Assembly: GCF_026745355.1 (NCBI RefSeq)
Contig: NC_079210.1
Location: 8,872,697 to 8,936,696, forward strand
Direction of reading: 5' to 3'
Source of the DNA: Beta vulgaris subsp. vulgaris
Taxonomy: Eukaryota > Streptophyta > Magnoliopsida > Caryophyllales > Amaranthaceae
DNA: 64,000 nt
The position numbers and the translations under genes were made by a program. How positions within the stretch are numbered: the first letter of the stretch is position 1; every line of letters begins with the position of its first letter. Below are positions 10,390-23,455 of this stretch, one piece after another. The notes under the pieces are model-generated. The model saw only the letters and a list, made by a program, of their open reading frames with translations, had not been told where the DNA came from and did not search any database.

Positions 10390-11984
10390 ATATAAGTTAG
10401 TGAAAACTCAAGTAAGATGTTAACAAGAATGTAACGTTATCAGTTTAGAACAACCAAAATGTCGAAACCCCATAACACATCATATACATAATAACTTGTC
10501 ACTCATGTGTTTGAAGAGCTTATGTGTTTCGCTCAAGGTTCATTCCAATGGCAAAGTATCTGCCATAAGCTTGCATATCTTCTCGATTCTCCACTATTGT
10601 TAGACAACATGTCAGACATAAATCAAAAGACTTTTTAGGTTATATGGGGCTATGGTTAAAAGGTAGGAAATCTTAAAGATATGTGGATTAGATGACTTTG
10701 AACTAAGTGGATAAAAAACTTAATAACTCCTCCTTTTCCGGACAAGAGGGAGCAAAAACAACTCTCACACAGTACTTCAACCTTTTGTCATTGTGAATCA
10801 GTACAATTTCCTGTATTTTGACTTTGATATACAAACGCCCATTTATATCATCCTTTGTAGCTGCATATTATACTTGATTTCATTTTTCTTCACTTTTATT
10901 TTTCCATTTCACTTTTTCATTCATCATTTTTGTCTCTTTTTTTTTACTTCTTTCTTCTTTTTCGTCCCATTCAGTTTTTCCAAAGAATATTATGATTACA
11001 ATTTTTTATGCGCAATCAACACTTCAATTGTCATAACCACACCTTTTATAGAAACACCCCCCACACTTAGTTGTTGCTCCATCAACAACCATGCTCCATC
11101 AGCTCAAAATATTGAGTCATGAATTTTTTTATGGTTTTTCAATGGTTTATAATGAAGGCTAAGCAAAATAATAGTCTTTTAGGCTCAAAGGGGTCCAGAA
11201 ATGATGTAAGGTGGCTATTTGGTTATGTAGTTTATTACAAAAGAAATATCTTTTTGCTTCATGCCAACATGAGTCAATATAATCTTGAAGAGTATCAATG
11301 TAAGTTCTAGAGAGAATGTACCATAAGAGAACATCACACATGAAAGAAAAATGTGAGATTGATATGTATATCTCAGTTTATTAGGCTCAGAATCTCTCAG
11401 GTTATTTTAGTCTATCGATTTAATCATGATTACCACCACGGGAATAACTACACTAACTAACTAAAAAAATGAGATCGTTTATCTAATCATGTTATGAATT
11501 TTTCAAATTGGACTATTCTTGAACTAAAAATGTTTATGATTCCCAAAACTTTTTTATTTCCGAAAACACATTTTATTTTAAAACATAGTTAGATTAGAGT
11601 TTCTTGTTGAACTTCTTCATTTATTCAATTTTTTTCAAAAACAAACTAAAAGGTGGGTTTTACTTAATAGAAACTAATGTGTAACATACAAGTATAATGC
11701 ACCTAAAAACTACATGCTCATATGATTTTTTTTTTATATAATACAATTAATAGTCCAATGATTTACTTAGCCCAAATCATCAATATCTACAGAAATTTCG
11801 GCAGCATTTCTCCTATGATATGGACAAAATAAAAAATTTATGCATCCAATTCAACCAGGAATATACTATTCCAGCACCAATATTCACAATTCTCCTCAAA
11901 TTTCTCCTTTCAACTTCAACAAGAATATTCTCCATCATCCATGTATAGCAATTCAATTCGAAAAAATTTCATCAAATTCCACAT
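10390..11984. other. Internal noncoding part of the LTR element (3' side)
   Basis: AT-rich DNA without recognisable protein domains. Contains CCCCCACACTTAGTTGTTGCTCC near 11058, a style common in plant gypsy 3' noncoding regions. The open frame at 10793-11122 is phenylalanine-rich low complexity and is not credited. Confidence 0.55.
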
Positions 11985-11992
11985 ACTTGATG
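11985..11992. repeat. hAT target site duplication, left (ACTTGATG)
   Basis: Perfect 8-bp match to 21298-21305, the length typical of hAT transposons. Confidence 0.95.
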
Positions 11993-12004
11993 TAGAGGTG
12001 TCAA

Positions 12005-13095
12005 TCTGGGTCACTGGCTGGGTTTGGGTTGACCCAGGCTGGGTCGGAATGATTTGGGTCGGAATAATCTGGGTGACACCGTGTCATGGGTCGGAACTGG
12101 GTGGGTCGGGTGAACTTGGGTCGGGTGAAACTGGGTGAGAGGATCTCCGAACTGGGTCGGAAATGGGTCGGGTGAGACTGGGTCGGCCGGTATCTGGGTT
12201 GGGTGAATTTCGGTCGGAATGGAATAAGGTGAAGTCGGTCGAAATCGGCTTTCGGAATGACTTGGGTCGGAAGAAATCGGCTTTCGGAATAACTTAGGTC
12301 GGAAGAAATCGGCTTTCGGAATGACTTGGGTCGGAAGAAATCGGGTTTCGGAATGACTTGGGTCGGAAGAAATCGGCTTTCGGGTTACTTGGGTCGGAAG
12401 AAATCGATATCGGAATAACTTGGGTCGGAAGAAATCGGGTTTCGGAATGACTTGGGTCGGAAGAAAACGGCTTTCGGGTTACTTGGGCCGGAAGAAATCG
12501 ATATCGGAATAACTTGGGTCGGAAGAAATCGGGTTTCGGAATGACTTGGGTCGGAAGAAACCGGCTTTCGGGTTACTTGGGTCGGAAGAAATCGATATCG
12601 GAATAACTTTGGTCGGAAGAAATCGGGTTTCAGAATGACTTGGGTCGGAAGAAATCGGTTTTCGGGTTACTTGGGTCGGAATCGATATCGGAATAACTTT
12701 GGTCGGAATAATTAAGGTTGGAAGAAATCGGCTTTCGGGTTACTTGGGTCGGAAGAAATCGATATCGGAATAAGTTGGGTAGGAATAATGCGGCTTTCGG
12801 AATTACTTGGGTTGGAAGAAATTGGCTTTCGGGTTACTTGGGTCGAAAGAAATCGATATCGGAATAACTTGGGTCGGAATAATCCGGATTCCGGAATTAC
12901 TTGGGTCGGAAGCTATCGATATGGGAATGAATTGCGTCAGAATAAATCGACCTTCAGAATTAATTGAGTGTTCAACAAATCGACTATCGGAATGACTTGG
13001 GACTTGGGTCAGAATAAATCGGATTTCGAGTTGGGTCGACAAAAATCGGATCTCGGTGGGACTTGCCGACTTGGTTCTTGGAACGACTAAATATC
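12005..13095. repeat. 5' subterminal tandem array of hAT
   Basis: More than 25 variants of a unit of about 33-36 bp built from ACTTGGGTCGGAAGAAATCGG followed by CTTTCGGAAT, CTTTCGGGTT or ATATCGGAAT. Higher-order alternation of the variants is visible between 12300 and 12900. Such subterminal repeats are the usual binding sites of hAT transposases; that role is inferred here. Both strands are open by chance at 12803-13042 because of the repeat. Confidence 0.9.
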
Positions 13096-14880
13096 GAACC
13101 GGCGGCTCCGTGGCGTATTATGATATTGTGGTATAGATTATACTATTATAGTCATTATACTTTATACTTATAGTGGTATATTATAGTAATCTGTAATTAT
13201 ACTGATATTGTGAATTGTGGTTGGGTAATTGTTAATTTTTTAATAATACATTGAATCATTAATAGTTTGATACTTATATTATTATTATTAATTTGAAATG
13301 TTACTACAATAAGACTTATAAATTATACTTATATTATTGGTCATTCACCATTATTGGCTATGGCAATTGGCCTATTGACTAAGTTACTAAGTAGTAACTA
13401 GTAAGTATCGCTCATTAGTTATTCAGTTATTTAGTTATTCTTATTCATGATTGCATATGTATTCAAGTAACAACTAACATATAACAAGTAACAAGTAACA
13501 GCTAACAACAAACAGCCATAAGGATTATTGATTATAGAGTTTTAGACTTGTAGTGTTAGGGTTAATAAACTATTAAACTTAAACATTTTGTTAGTTAGTG
13601 ACTTACTTACTCTTTTGTCTGAAATCTGAATCAGTTACTATATAGCAACAAAAAGAGTTAGAATTAAAGAATTAGGTTGACGTTAAAACATTAATGAAAG
13701 CATCTTAATTAATTTGTAATTATAAAATTGTTCGACTTTTCATCGATCATGGAACAACTCAACAAGTAACAATCATCAATGTTAATCACTTAATCGAATA
13801 TGTCATATGAAGATCAGAAGATTATACATAATCATACACTATGTCACTAAAGGATGAAGATGAAATATTGAAGCTATGAAAGTAGATCATGGTCTATAAT
13901 CAGTATGAAATAATAATCATGTCATTGTATCAGTAGAGGATGAAACATTGATCGAATTTCGTTCAGTTAAGCTGTTAAGGTTGACATAAATCAAATGATC
14001 ATAAAGCTGGCCTATTGCCTAAGTATCGCCTATTACTCTATTAGTTATTCACTTATTTAGTTATTCTTATTGATGATTGCATAAGTATTCAAGTAACAAG
14101 TAATACAACTAACATGTAACAAGTAACAACCATAAGGATTATTAATTATAAACTTATAGTATTAGAGTCAATAGACTATTAAACTTAAACAGTTTGTTAG
14201 TTAGCTTAGCGACATAAATCAAATTGATCATAAGATATTAAGATTGATTGTCTTCGACATTAATCAAAAGTCAAAACCATCAAAATGATCATACGATTGA
14301 TCATCGATGTTATTACACAGTTTTAACAATAATCAAAGCATACTATAAATCCGTCTATTTCATTACTTAAATAATCACACTTAATGCATTTCATACTTAA
14401 CAATTAATAATTTAAACTTTCATTGTTTCACAAACTTTTCACATCAATACAATTACATCATTATTCATTGAACTTTTAAAGTAAGTAGGAATTATTAAAA
14501 CAGTTAGTAAACATCATTCATAATTATTTTTACATTAATGATCTTGTTCATAATTAAAAATAGTAATTAAATTTCTAAAGTTTGTAATTTTATTAATTTA
14601 TAATATTAATAATTAGTAATTAGTATTACTAAACAAATTTACAAATTAATACTAAATGTCTAAAAGAACTATAAATGAAATTTAAATGAACTCTAAATGA
14701 AATCTAAAATCAGAAATCTTAACTAAAAACCCTAAATGAACTTACAAAAATTAATCTTACCCACTCATTCAAACAATGGTTAAATCTCAACCTTTGATCT
14801 AACCCTAAACCTCAACCGTTGATCTAACCATAAATGAATAAATCTCAACCCTTGATCTAACCCTAAACCTCCCCCTAACG
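13096..14880. other. AT-rich hAT interior with internal duplication
   Basis: No coding potential seen. The stretch 13370-13620 recurs in diverged form at about 14005-14215: shared TTATTTAGTTATTCTTATT, GATTGCATA, TATTCAAGTAACA, CATAAGGATTATT and AGACTATTAAACTTAAAC. Several ACCCTAAA telobox-like words occur between 14727 and 14870, just upstream of the promoter. Confidence 0.7.
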
Positions 14881-14888
14881 CCCCTTGG

Positions 14889-14897
14889 TATATAAAC
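14889..14897 (+). promoter_or_regulatory. TATA box of the hAT transposon gene
   Basis: TATATAAAC precedes a pyrimidine-rich leader with CTTCCTCA repeats (about 14984-15020). It lies about 400 bp upstream of a start codon that is followed at once by a consensus splice donor (15297-15318). Spacing and composition fit a plant polymerase II promoter. Confidence 0.6.
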
Positions 14898-15296
14898 CTA
14901 ATTTTCTAAGTCACACGCTCATTTCCTCACTTCATTTCTCTCTCATTCCGGCTTTTCTCTCTGAATTAGGTTTTTCTCTCATCCTCTCACTTCCTCACTT
15001 CCTCACTTCCTCACTTCCTCAGATCTAATCTCTCATTTTCTTTTCTTTTCTCTCAGTCTCTCCTCTCTCGTATTACGGTTTCACTCTTTATTTGCAAATT
15101 GTAGATTGGGGTAATAGTCTCTCTTATTCGGGTTTCACACGGCTCAGAAGGGTTGAAGACTTAAGGGCTAAGGCAGTAAGGCTGATTGCTGAAGCTGTTA
15201 AGAAGTGAAGATCATAAAAAACAAAGCTTTCGTCCAAGAAGAAGCAAAATAAAGCAAAAAAAAAAAAAAAAACGCAAATTTATTCTTCAAAAAATT

Positions 15297-15312
15297 ATGT
15301 CGCAACCACCAG
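15297..15312 (+). CDS. Short first exon of hAT gene (MSQPP...)
   Basis: ATG, four codons (S Q P P) and one base, then the donor GTAAGT at 15313. The phase is compatible with an acceptor at 19367-19368, where the next exon would read GTSSAKLDKGKGKV. This N-terminal style (Ser/Thr/Lys/Gly-rich start) is common in plant hAT transposases. Splicing is predicted by eye only. The exon may instead join to exons now lost. Confidence 0.45.
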
Positions 15313-16740
15313 GTAAGTTTTCTTTTTCCTAGAGTTCTCGTTTTCGTTTTTTTTTTTTAGATTTAGGAAGATCTGCACTTGCATGTGATTGTGGGAATAT
15401 ATGCTGGCCCAGTTTGCAGATTTACTGGAATATGATGTTTGTTTTTAATTTTACTTGTTTTTTTTTAAGATCTTGATTTTTTTATTATTTTACTTGAAAT
15501 TGTGAATGTGAGTATGTTACAGATCTGATATCTATACTATTTTCGGAATATCATGTGACATGTGTTTGAGATCTATACTTTTTTTTAACTTTACTTGTTT
15601 CTTTTGTCCAGATCTGGATTATTTTGGGATCTTTTTTCCATGTTTGTTACTTTTTTTTCAACTTCAGTTCTTCGTAGTGATTTATTTTTGTATCTTTTTT
15701 TTGTATTATTTTACTTTTTATTTTTATACGGAATATGTGAGATTGTGAGTATGTGACTATGTTTTTAAGTTTTTTATGTGAGATCTGATATCTATACTAT
15801 TTTCGGAATATCATGTGACATTTGTTTGAGATCTATATTTTTTTTTACCTTTACTTGTTTTTTTTGTCCAGATCTAGATTATTTTGGGATTTTTTTTCCA
15901 TGTTTGCTATTTCAGTTTTTTACGGAATATGTGAGATCTAGATTGTGAGATTTTTTTTCCATGTTTGCTATTTCAGTAAAGTTCAGTTTTTTACTATTTT
16001 ACTTTTTCGGAATATCTTTTTTTTGTATTATTTTACTTTTATTTTTTTACGGAATATGTGAGATTGTGAGTATGTGTCTATGTGACTATGTTTTTAAGTT
16101 TTTTTTATGTGGAACTTCATAAATCATAATTATAATTTAATGTGAAATTGTGAATGTGAGTATGTTACTATGTGAGATCTGATATCTTTTTTTTTTTTGA
16201 ACTTTACTTGTTTTTTTTGTGTCCAGATCTAGATTATTTTGTGATCTTTTGCCATGTTTGCTACTGTTTTTCAAGTTCAGTTGTTCATAGTGATTTTTTT
16301 TGTATCTTTTTTTTATATTATTTTGCCTTTTATTTATATACGGAAAATGTGAGATCTGAATTTGCCTTTGTATGTTACAAAGCCATGTTTGCCTTTTATT
16401 TTGCCTTAAAATCAGACCTGGAACTTCATAAATCATAATTATAATTTAATGTGAAATTGTGAATGTGAGTATGTTACTATGTGAGATCTGATATCTATAC
16501 TTTTTTTGAACTTTACTTGTTTTTTTTTTGTCCAGATCTAGATTATTTTGGGATCTTTTGCCATGTTTGCTACTGTTTTTCAAGTTCAGTTCTTCATAGT
16601 GATTTTTTTTCTATCTTTTTTTGTATTATTTTGCCTTTTATTTATGTACGGAAAATGTGAGATCTGAATTTGCCATTGTATGTTACAAAGCCATGTTTGC
16701 GGTTTGCCTTTTATTTTGCCTTTGTATTAGTTCTTCATTT
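15313..16740 (+). repeat. T-rich intron made of diverged tandem duplicates
   Basis: A block of about 260-290 bp with landmarks GAGATCTGATATCTATAC, ACTTTACTTGTTTTTTTTGTCCAGATCT, TTTTGGGATCTTTT, CCATGTTTGCTAC and CGGAATATGTGAGAT recurs at about 15525, 15780, 16165 and 16480, with partial copies between. It holds many polyT runs and no transposase sequence. The BED zinc finger and first catalytic region expected here are absent. Confidence 0.75.
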
Positions 16741-16758
16741 AATTATAATAGGACTAAT

Positions 16759-18058
16759 ATGCTGCCTTGTTCTGGTAAATTTTTTCATATTAGATGTGCT
16801 GCCCATATATTGAATTTGATTGTTCAAGCTGGTTTTAAGTTTATGGATAAAACTGTTACAAAGTTGCAACAAGTTGTTTTATATGTTTCTTATTCGAACA
16901 TTAGGAAAGAGAGGTTTGATGATTGTGTTAAGTATGTCAACACTGGTTTTTCTGGTTTGTTAATTGGTGATGTTCGTACTCGTTGGAATTCTACTTTTCT
17001 TATGCTTCGTAGGTGTTTAGAAGCTAGGGAGGCTGTAGATAGGTATTGTTTGCTTGAGCATGGTTTAGATGTTTCTTTAAGTGATTTTGAAAGGGAAACT
17101 GTCCAAAATGTTTGTGATTTTCTTGAACCGTTTTATGATATTACATATCTTTTTTCTGGTTCTGATTACCCCACTGCTAACTTATATGTGGAGAATATTG
17201 TTTTGATTGAAAGTCTTTTGTATTATGCTCAAGAAAACTCAACTGATTCTATTCGTCTTATGGCGGCTCCTATGTATCAAAAATTTAACAAATATTGGCA
17301 AAATTATTCTCTAATTCTTACTATTGCTATTATGCTTGATCCCCGTTACAAAAAAAACTTTGTTCATGAGTTGTATGCTACTGTTTATTTGCCTGAAGAT
17401 CTTAATGGTAAGGTTAAAGAAGCTGTTGATGCTTTTAGTGAGTTGTATATGCACTATGCTACTGTTTATTCTCACCTACAATCTTCTTCCACTACATCTT
17501 CTGTGACTACCGGTTCTGAGTCCTCCACTCCAAGTTTTGCAAGGTCACTTGCCCGTCCATTTAAGAAGGCCAATTTAGGAAAGGTTGGCTATTATGTGTA
17601 TCATTTTAATCTATTAGTGATTGCTGTTTGGGAATAGTTTAGTGATATACTATTTACTTTGCTGTTTTTTAGAGTTTTGGTGCCAATGTTGCTGCTAGTA
17701 GGGTGTTGAAAATGATATGGAATCATATTTCAATGCCCCACATGTTCCTCCTGACCAAGATGACCACTTTGATGTTTTGGCTTTTTGGAAATCTCATGTG
17801 ACTGTTTATCCTATTGTGGCTCGGATGGCTAGAGATGTTTTGGCTATTCCCATTACATCTGTGGCTTCCGAGTCTTCATTTAGTATGGGGGGCAGAATTT
17901 TAACAAAGTACCGCACACGTTTACTGCCCAAAAATGTTGAGGCTATAGTGATTTGCCAAAATTGGATATTTGGTTATTCTAAGGATGAGGATGAGGAGTC
18001 TCTTGAGGTTGTTAAGGATACGGAACCTTTTGATATTGATTATGATTCAATCCCTTAA
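16759..18058 (+). pseudogene. hAT transposase, C-terminal half in two exons
   Basis: Exon A (about 16750-17583) encodes FFHIRCAAHILNLIVQAGFK, then TRWNSTFLMLRR, a typical hAT RNase H-like core, and runs into LDPRYKK. A donor-like AAAG|GTTGGC at about 17584 is followed by an acceptor-like CTAGTAG at 17695-17701. Exon B to 18058 encodes the hAT C-terminal dimerisation domain: FDVLAFWKSH, then IPITSVASESSFSMGGR, then NVEAIVICQNW and an acidic tail. The protein would cut and paste the element. What is missing is the N-terminal BED zinc finger and the region bearing the first catalytic Asp. The remaining frame is otherwise clean, which suggests deletion rather than slow decay. Confidence 0.85.
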
Positions 18059-18084
18059 ACTGTGATGTTTTTGTTTGATGGTTC

Positions 18085-18420
18085 ATGCCTTCATGGCTGT
18101 TTTGGTGATGGTGGTTTGCTGGTTTTTGTTTTGGCTTATTGTTGATGGCTGTTTTGGTGATGGTTTGTTGCTGGTTTTTGTTTTGGCCTATTGTTGATGG
18201 CTGTTTTGGTGATGGTTTGTTGCTGGTTTTTGTTTTGGCCTATTGTTGATGGCTGTTTTGGTGATGTGGTTTGCTGGTTTTGTTTTGGCCTATTGTTGAT
18301 CGCTGTTTTGGTGATGGTGGTTTGCTGGTTTTTGTTTTGGCCTATTGTTGATGGCTGTTTTGGTGATGGTGGTTTGCTGGTTTTTATTTTGGCCCATTGT
18401 TGATGGCTGTATTTTGGGTT
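18085..18420 (+). repeat. Minisatellite, about 55-60 bp unit, about six copies
   Basis: Unit: TTGATGGCTGTTTTGGTGATGG, then TTTGCTGGTTTTTGTTTTGGCC. It follows directly after the transposase stop codon, in its 3' UTR. The frame at 18191-18403 is an artefact of the repeat. Confidence 0.9.
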
Positions 18421-18493
18421 TGGTTTAGTTGTTCAATATCCTTTTGCTTAATAAATTAATGTCCCTTGCGCAAAGATAATTGGAGTCCTATGG

Positions 18494-19239
18494 TTAGCGA
18501 CTTTTTTTGCCTACATTTAACTTTACACACTTGTTTTGCCCTTAGTGTCACAATGCATCTCTAAATTTTTGTTGCTGCCTTCATTGAACATGATACATAC
18601 TTGCTTGGTATTGTTGATGCTTGTGTCACTTTGCTGGCTTTCTTGTTGTGTTAAGTTGTGTTGTCAATTAGAGTCGAGTGCTCGATGATGAGGTGAAATT
18701 TGTACCTGAGAGCTGTAGTTGTTCTTTCTCTTGTCTTCCACCTTTGCCCTATGGTTGTTAGCGACTTTTTTTGCCTACATTTAACTTTACACACTTGTTT
18801 TGCCCTTAGTGTCACAATGCATCTCTAATTTTTGTTGCTGCCTTCATTGAACATGATACATACTTGGTTGGTATTGTTGATGCTTGTGTCACTTTGCTGG
18901 CTTTCTTGTTGTGTTAAGTTGTGTTGTCAATTAGAGTCGAGTGCTCGATGATGAGGTGAAATTTGTACCTGAGAGCTGTAGTTGTTCTTTCTCTTGTCTT
19001 CCACCTTTGCCCTATGGTTGTTAGCGACTTTTTTTGCCAACATTTAACTTTACACACTTGTTTTGCCCTTAGTGTCACAATGCATCTCTCATTTCTGTTG
19101 CTGCCTTAATTGAACATGATACATACTTGGTTGGTATTGATGATGCTTGTGTCTCTTTGCTGGCTTTCTTGTCGTGTTAAGTTGTGTTGTCAATTAGAGT
19201 CGAGTGCTCGATGATGAGGTGAAATTTGTACCTGAGAGC
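18494..19239 (+). repeat. Tandem triplication, about 264-bp unit
   Basis: Three copies begin at 18494, 18758 and 19021 with TTAGCGACTTTTTTTGCC and include CATTGAACATGATACATACTTG and GAGTCGAGTGCTCGATGATGAG. Copies 1 and 2 are nearly identical; copy 3 is partial and ends at CCTGAGAGCTA near 19240. No coding capacity seen. Confidence 0.9.
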
Positions 19240-19368
19240 TATTTTTTTATACCAAATGTTTTAGATATTTTATTCTTTTTTGCTGCCTTATTTCTCTCAA
19301 AAATCTGTCTTTGGTATTTATTTTTAATATTTTCTTTTATTTAGAAATTTTTGAGTTTATAATTTCAG

Positions 19369-19793
19369 GTACATCAAGTGCAAAATTGGACAAAGGTAAG
19401 GGTAAGGTGATTTATGAGAGGGGGGTTGTAGGAGATCTCTAAGACAGAAATGTAGACGACTTAGTGAGGAAGGAAAAAAAGACCCTAAAGAAAATGTGTT
19501 TACAAAAGTGATAGTATGTGGTTTAGAGGCTGTCGGTGGTGGGGTACATGCTGGTGGTGTTGGGGTGCAGGCTGGTGGTGGTGGTTTGGAGGCTGGTGGT
19601 GGTGGGGTACATGCTGTTGGTGGTGGGGTACATGCTGGTGGTGGTGTCTTGGAGGCTGTGTGGTGTTAGCAAGGATGACTTGGAGATTTATGTAGAGGGT
19701 GAAGATGGAGAATTCACCCGATACCAAGTTTTTGAAACATGGAACACACTCTCATTTGATGAAGGTCATGAGATACCAATGAGCCCACAATGA
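19369..19793 (+). pseudogene. Second coding-like module in the hAT element
   Basis: After a good acceptor (TATAATTTCAG, ending at 19368), an exon-like stretch reads GTSSAKLDKGKGKVIYERGVV. One frame shift later comes KCRRLSEEGKKDPKENVFTK and then a Gly/His-rich repeat (GGGVHAGG, GGGGLEAGG) to about 19665. A further frame gives DDLEIYVEGEDGEF and runs to a stop at 19791-19793. I do not recognise the family. It could be the displaced N-terminal exon of the transposase gene, as the Lys/Gly-rich start would suit, or a captured host fragment. Frame breaks imply decay. Confidence 0.4.
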
Positions 19794-20690
19794 TGAGGAT
19801 CCGAAGTCTCTCTTTTCTGCTTGTTCGAGGGGCGTATTAGTGGCTGCCTTGGTAAGATATTGGAATTTTTTGTACTAACTTTTTGCTGCTTTGTTGGGCC
19901 ATGTAAATGATGATCATTATGTAATTTTTTGCTTATTAGTAATGATAATCTAACTTGTTGGGTATTAGGGAATGTTGTAAAGGTCTAATGTTTGTAATGA
20001 TTAATGGATGTAATGGATGTTGCCCCTTTTATATTAGGGTTGCTGATTTTGTAATGATGTTGGAAGCTTGGAATGATTAATGGCAGTTTTTGTTCAATTT
20101 TAATTTTATATTTTTTTTTTATCTAATACTTTAAGTCTGATTTTATTTATTTTATTTCTAATATTTATTAAATACTAAGTAAAACAAATGTTTGATCGTT
20201 AGAGAGAGACGTCTTCACTATTCTTTATTAGACATTAAAACATTAAGTAACAAGGCCGAACACGTTCAAACATTAAGTAAGTCTTATGGATAATATAAAT
20301 GGGCTGAAAATGGGCTGAAAATGTACATAATGAACACGTTCAAACACACTTGTTCAAACACGTTCAAACACGTTCCAAATATAAATGGGCTGAAAATGAA
20401 CATAATGATTAATTCAACTATTTACATAAATTAAAAAAAAGTTGGAGGTTAAGAATTAAGATACCTTATGGATTATGCCCTATGGTGTACGGAAGTCATG
20501 GCTTAAATGCATGTCTAACAACAGAAACTATGTGTTTCATCTCCGCCTAATCGAGAACTACTCCAAATATTAATGTACTTGTCAGAAAAAATCAAAAAAT
20601 GTGTTCCATCGATTTTTGAAAAAAATAAAAGAAAGATAAAACTTGAAATAAATGGTAATCTTATACGTCTTGGTCTTGCACCCCAAAAAC
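19794..20690. other. hAT interior, 3' noncoding
   Basis: AT-rich; contains ATAAATGGGCTGAAAATG and CACGTTCAAACA word repeats at about 20295-20400. No gene seen. Confidence 0.5.
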
Positions 20691-20699
20691 AAATAAATG

Positions 20700-21297
20700 G
20701 TGTTGGGTCGGAATGGCATTGAGTCGGGTTTAGTTGGGTCGGGTGCTAACAGGGTTGGGTCGAAACTGGGTCGGTGATAGCTGGGTTGGGTCACAACTGG
20801 GTCGGTGATAGCTGGTTGGTCAAACTGGGTCGGTGATAGCTGGGTTGGGTCACAACTGGGTCGGTGATAGCTGGGTTGGGTCACAACTGGGTCGGTGATA
20901 GCTGGGTTGGGTCACAACTGGGTCGGTGATAGCTGGGTTGGGTCACAACTGGGTTGGGTGGTAACTGGGTTGGGTGAAAACTGGGTTAGGTGATAACTGG
21001 GTTGGGTGATAACTGGGTGGGTTTAACTGGGTCATTGGCGGGTGAAGTTGGGTGCGGGTCATTTTGGGTCGGAAACAGGTTGGGTCTGGGTCGTTATTCA
21101 CGGGTGCAATGGGTACGGGTACAACTGGGTCGGCCCAACTCAGGTTGGGTTACTAATTCCACGGGTTAAACTGGGCACGGGTGAACACTGGGTCAGAATG
21201 GGTCGGCTTTCCAACCGACCACTCTCGGCTCGGAACAGGTTGGGTCTGGGTCGCATGCGGGTTCACCCGTGGGTCGGCCCAGTTTTTGACACCTCTA
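20700..21297. repeat. 3' subterminal array and terminal repeat of hAT
   Basis: At least six copies of a unit of about 31 bp (CTGGGTCGGTGATAGCTGGGTTGGGTCACAA) lie at 20755-20960, followed by looser CTGGGTTGGGTGA units and a palindromic segment ending in the inverted repeat. The GGGTCGG and GGGTTGG words are in the same orientation as in the 5' array, although the terminal repeats are inverted. Minus-strand frames here are repeat artefacts. Confidence 0.85.
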
Positions 21298-21305
21298 ACT
21301 TGATG
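21298..21305. repeat. hAT target site duplication, right (ACTTGATG)
   Basis: Identical to 11985-11992. Confidence 0.95.
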
Positions 21306-23432
<2,127 letters not shown>

Positions 23433-23450
23433 TCCCCGGCAACGGCGTCA
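23433..23450 (-). other. Primer-binding site, tRNA-Asp type
   Basis: On the minus strand, TGACGCCGTTGCCGGGGA lies five bases inside the LTR edge. From memory, the plant tRNA-Asp 3' end gives TGGCGCCGTTGCCGGGGA, so there is one mismatch. It fixes the element's orientation as minus. Confidence 0.8.
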
Positions 23451-23455
23451 AAATT

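Larger units (their letters stand above)
11993..21297 (+). mobile_element. 9.3-kb hAT DNA transposon with transposase remnant
   Basis: Terminal inverted repeats are TAGAGGTGTCAA (left, 11993-12004) and TTGACACCTCTA (right, 21286-21297), continued a little inside by CTGGG/CCCAG. They are bordered by a perfect 8-bp duplication, ACTTGATG. Inside, in order: a 1.1-kb array of GGGTCGG-containing repeats, an AT-rich segment with an internal duplication, a TATA-containing promoter, a short first exon, a T-rich repeat-filled intron, hAT transposase C-terminal exons, two minisatellites, a second coding-like module and a 3' subterminal array. The crisp ends and TSD suggest a fairly recent insertion. The transposase looks truncated, so self-mobility is doubtful. 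Confidence 0.95.

Noticed and set aside
10793..11122. 110-aa frame in the LTR element interior
   Set aside because: Low-complexity Phe/Ser composition with no domain.
12000..13050. CRISPR-like appearance of regular repeats
   Set aside because: Unit variants are contiguous with no unique spacers, and the array lies exactly inside hAT ends in a plant genome.
19500..19727. Minus-strand His/Gln/Pro-rich frame
   Set aside because: Antisense of the Gly-rich GGTGGT repeat on the + strand; composition only.
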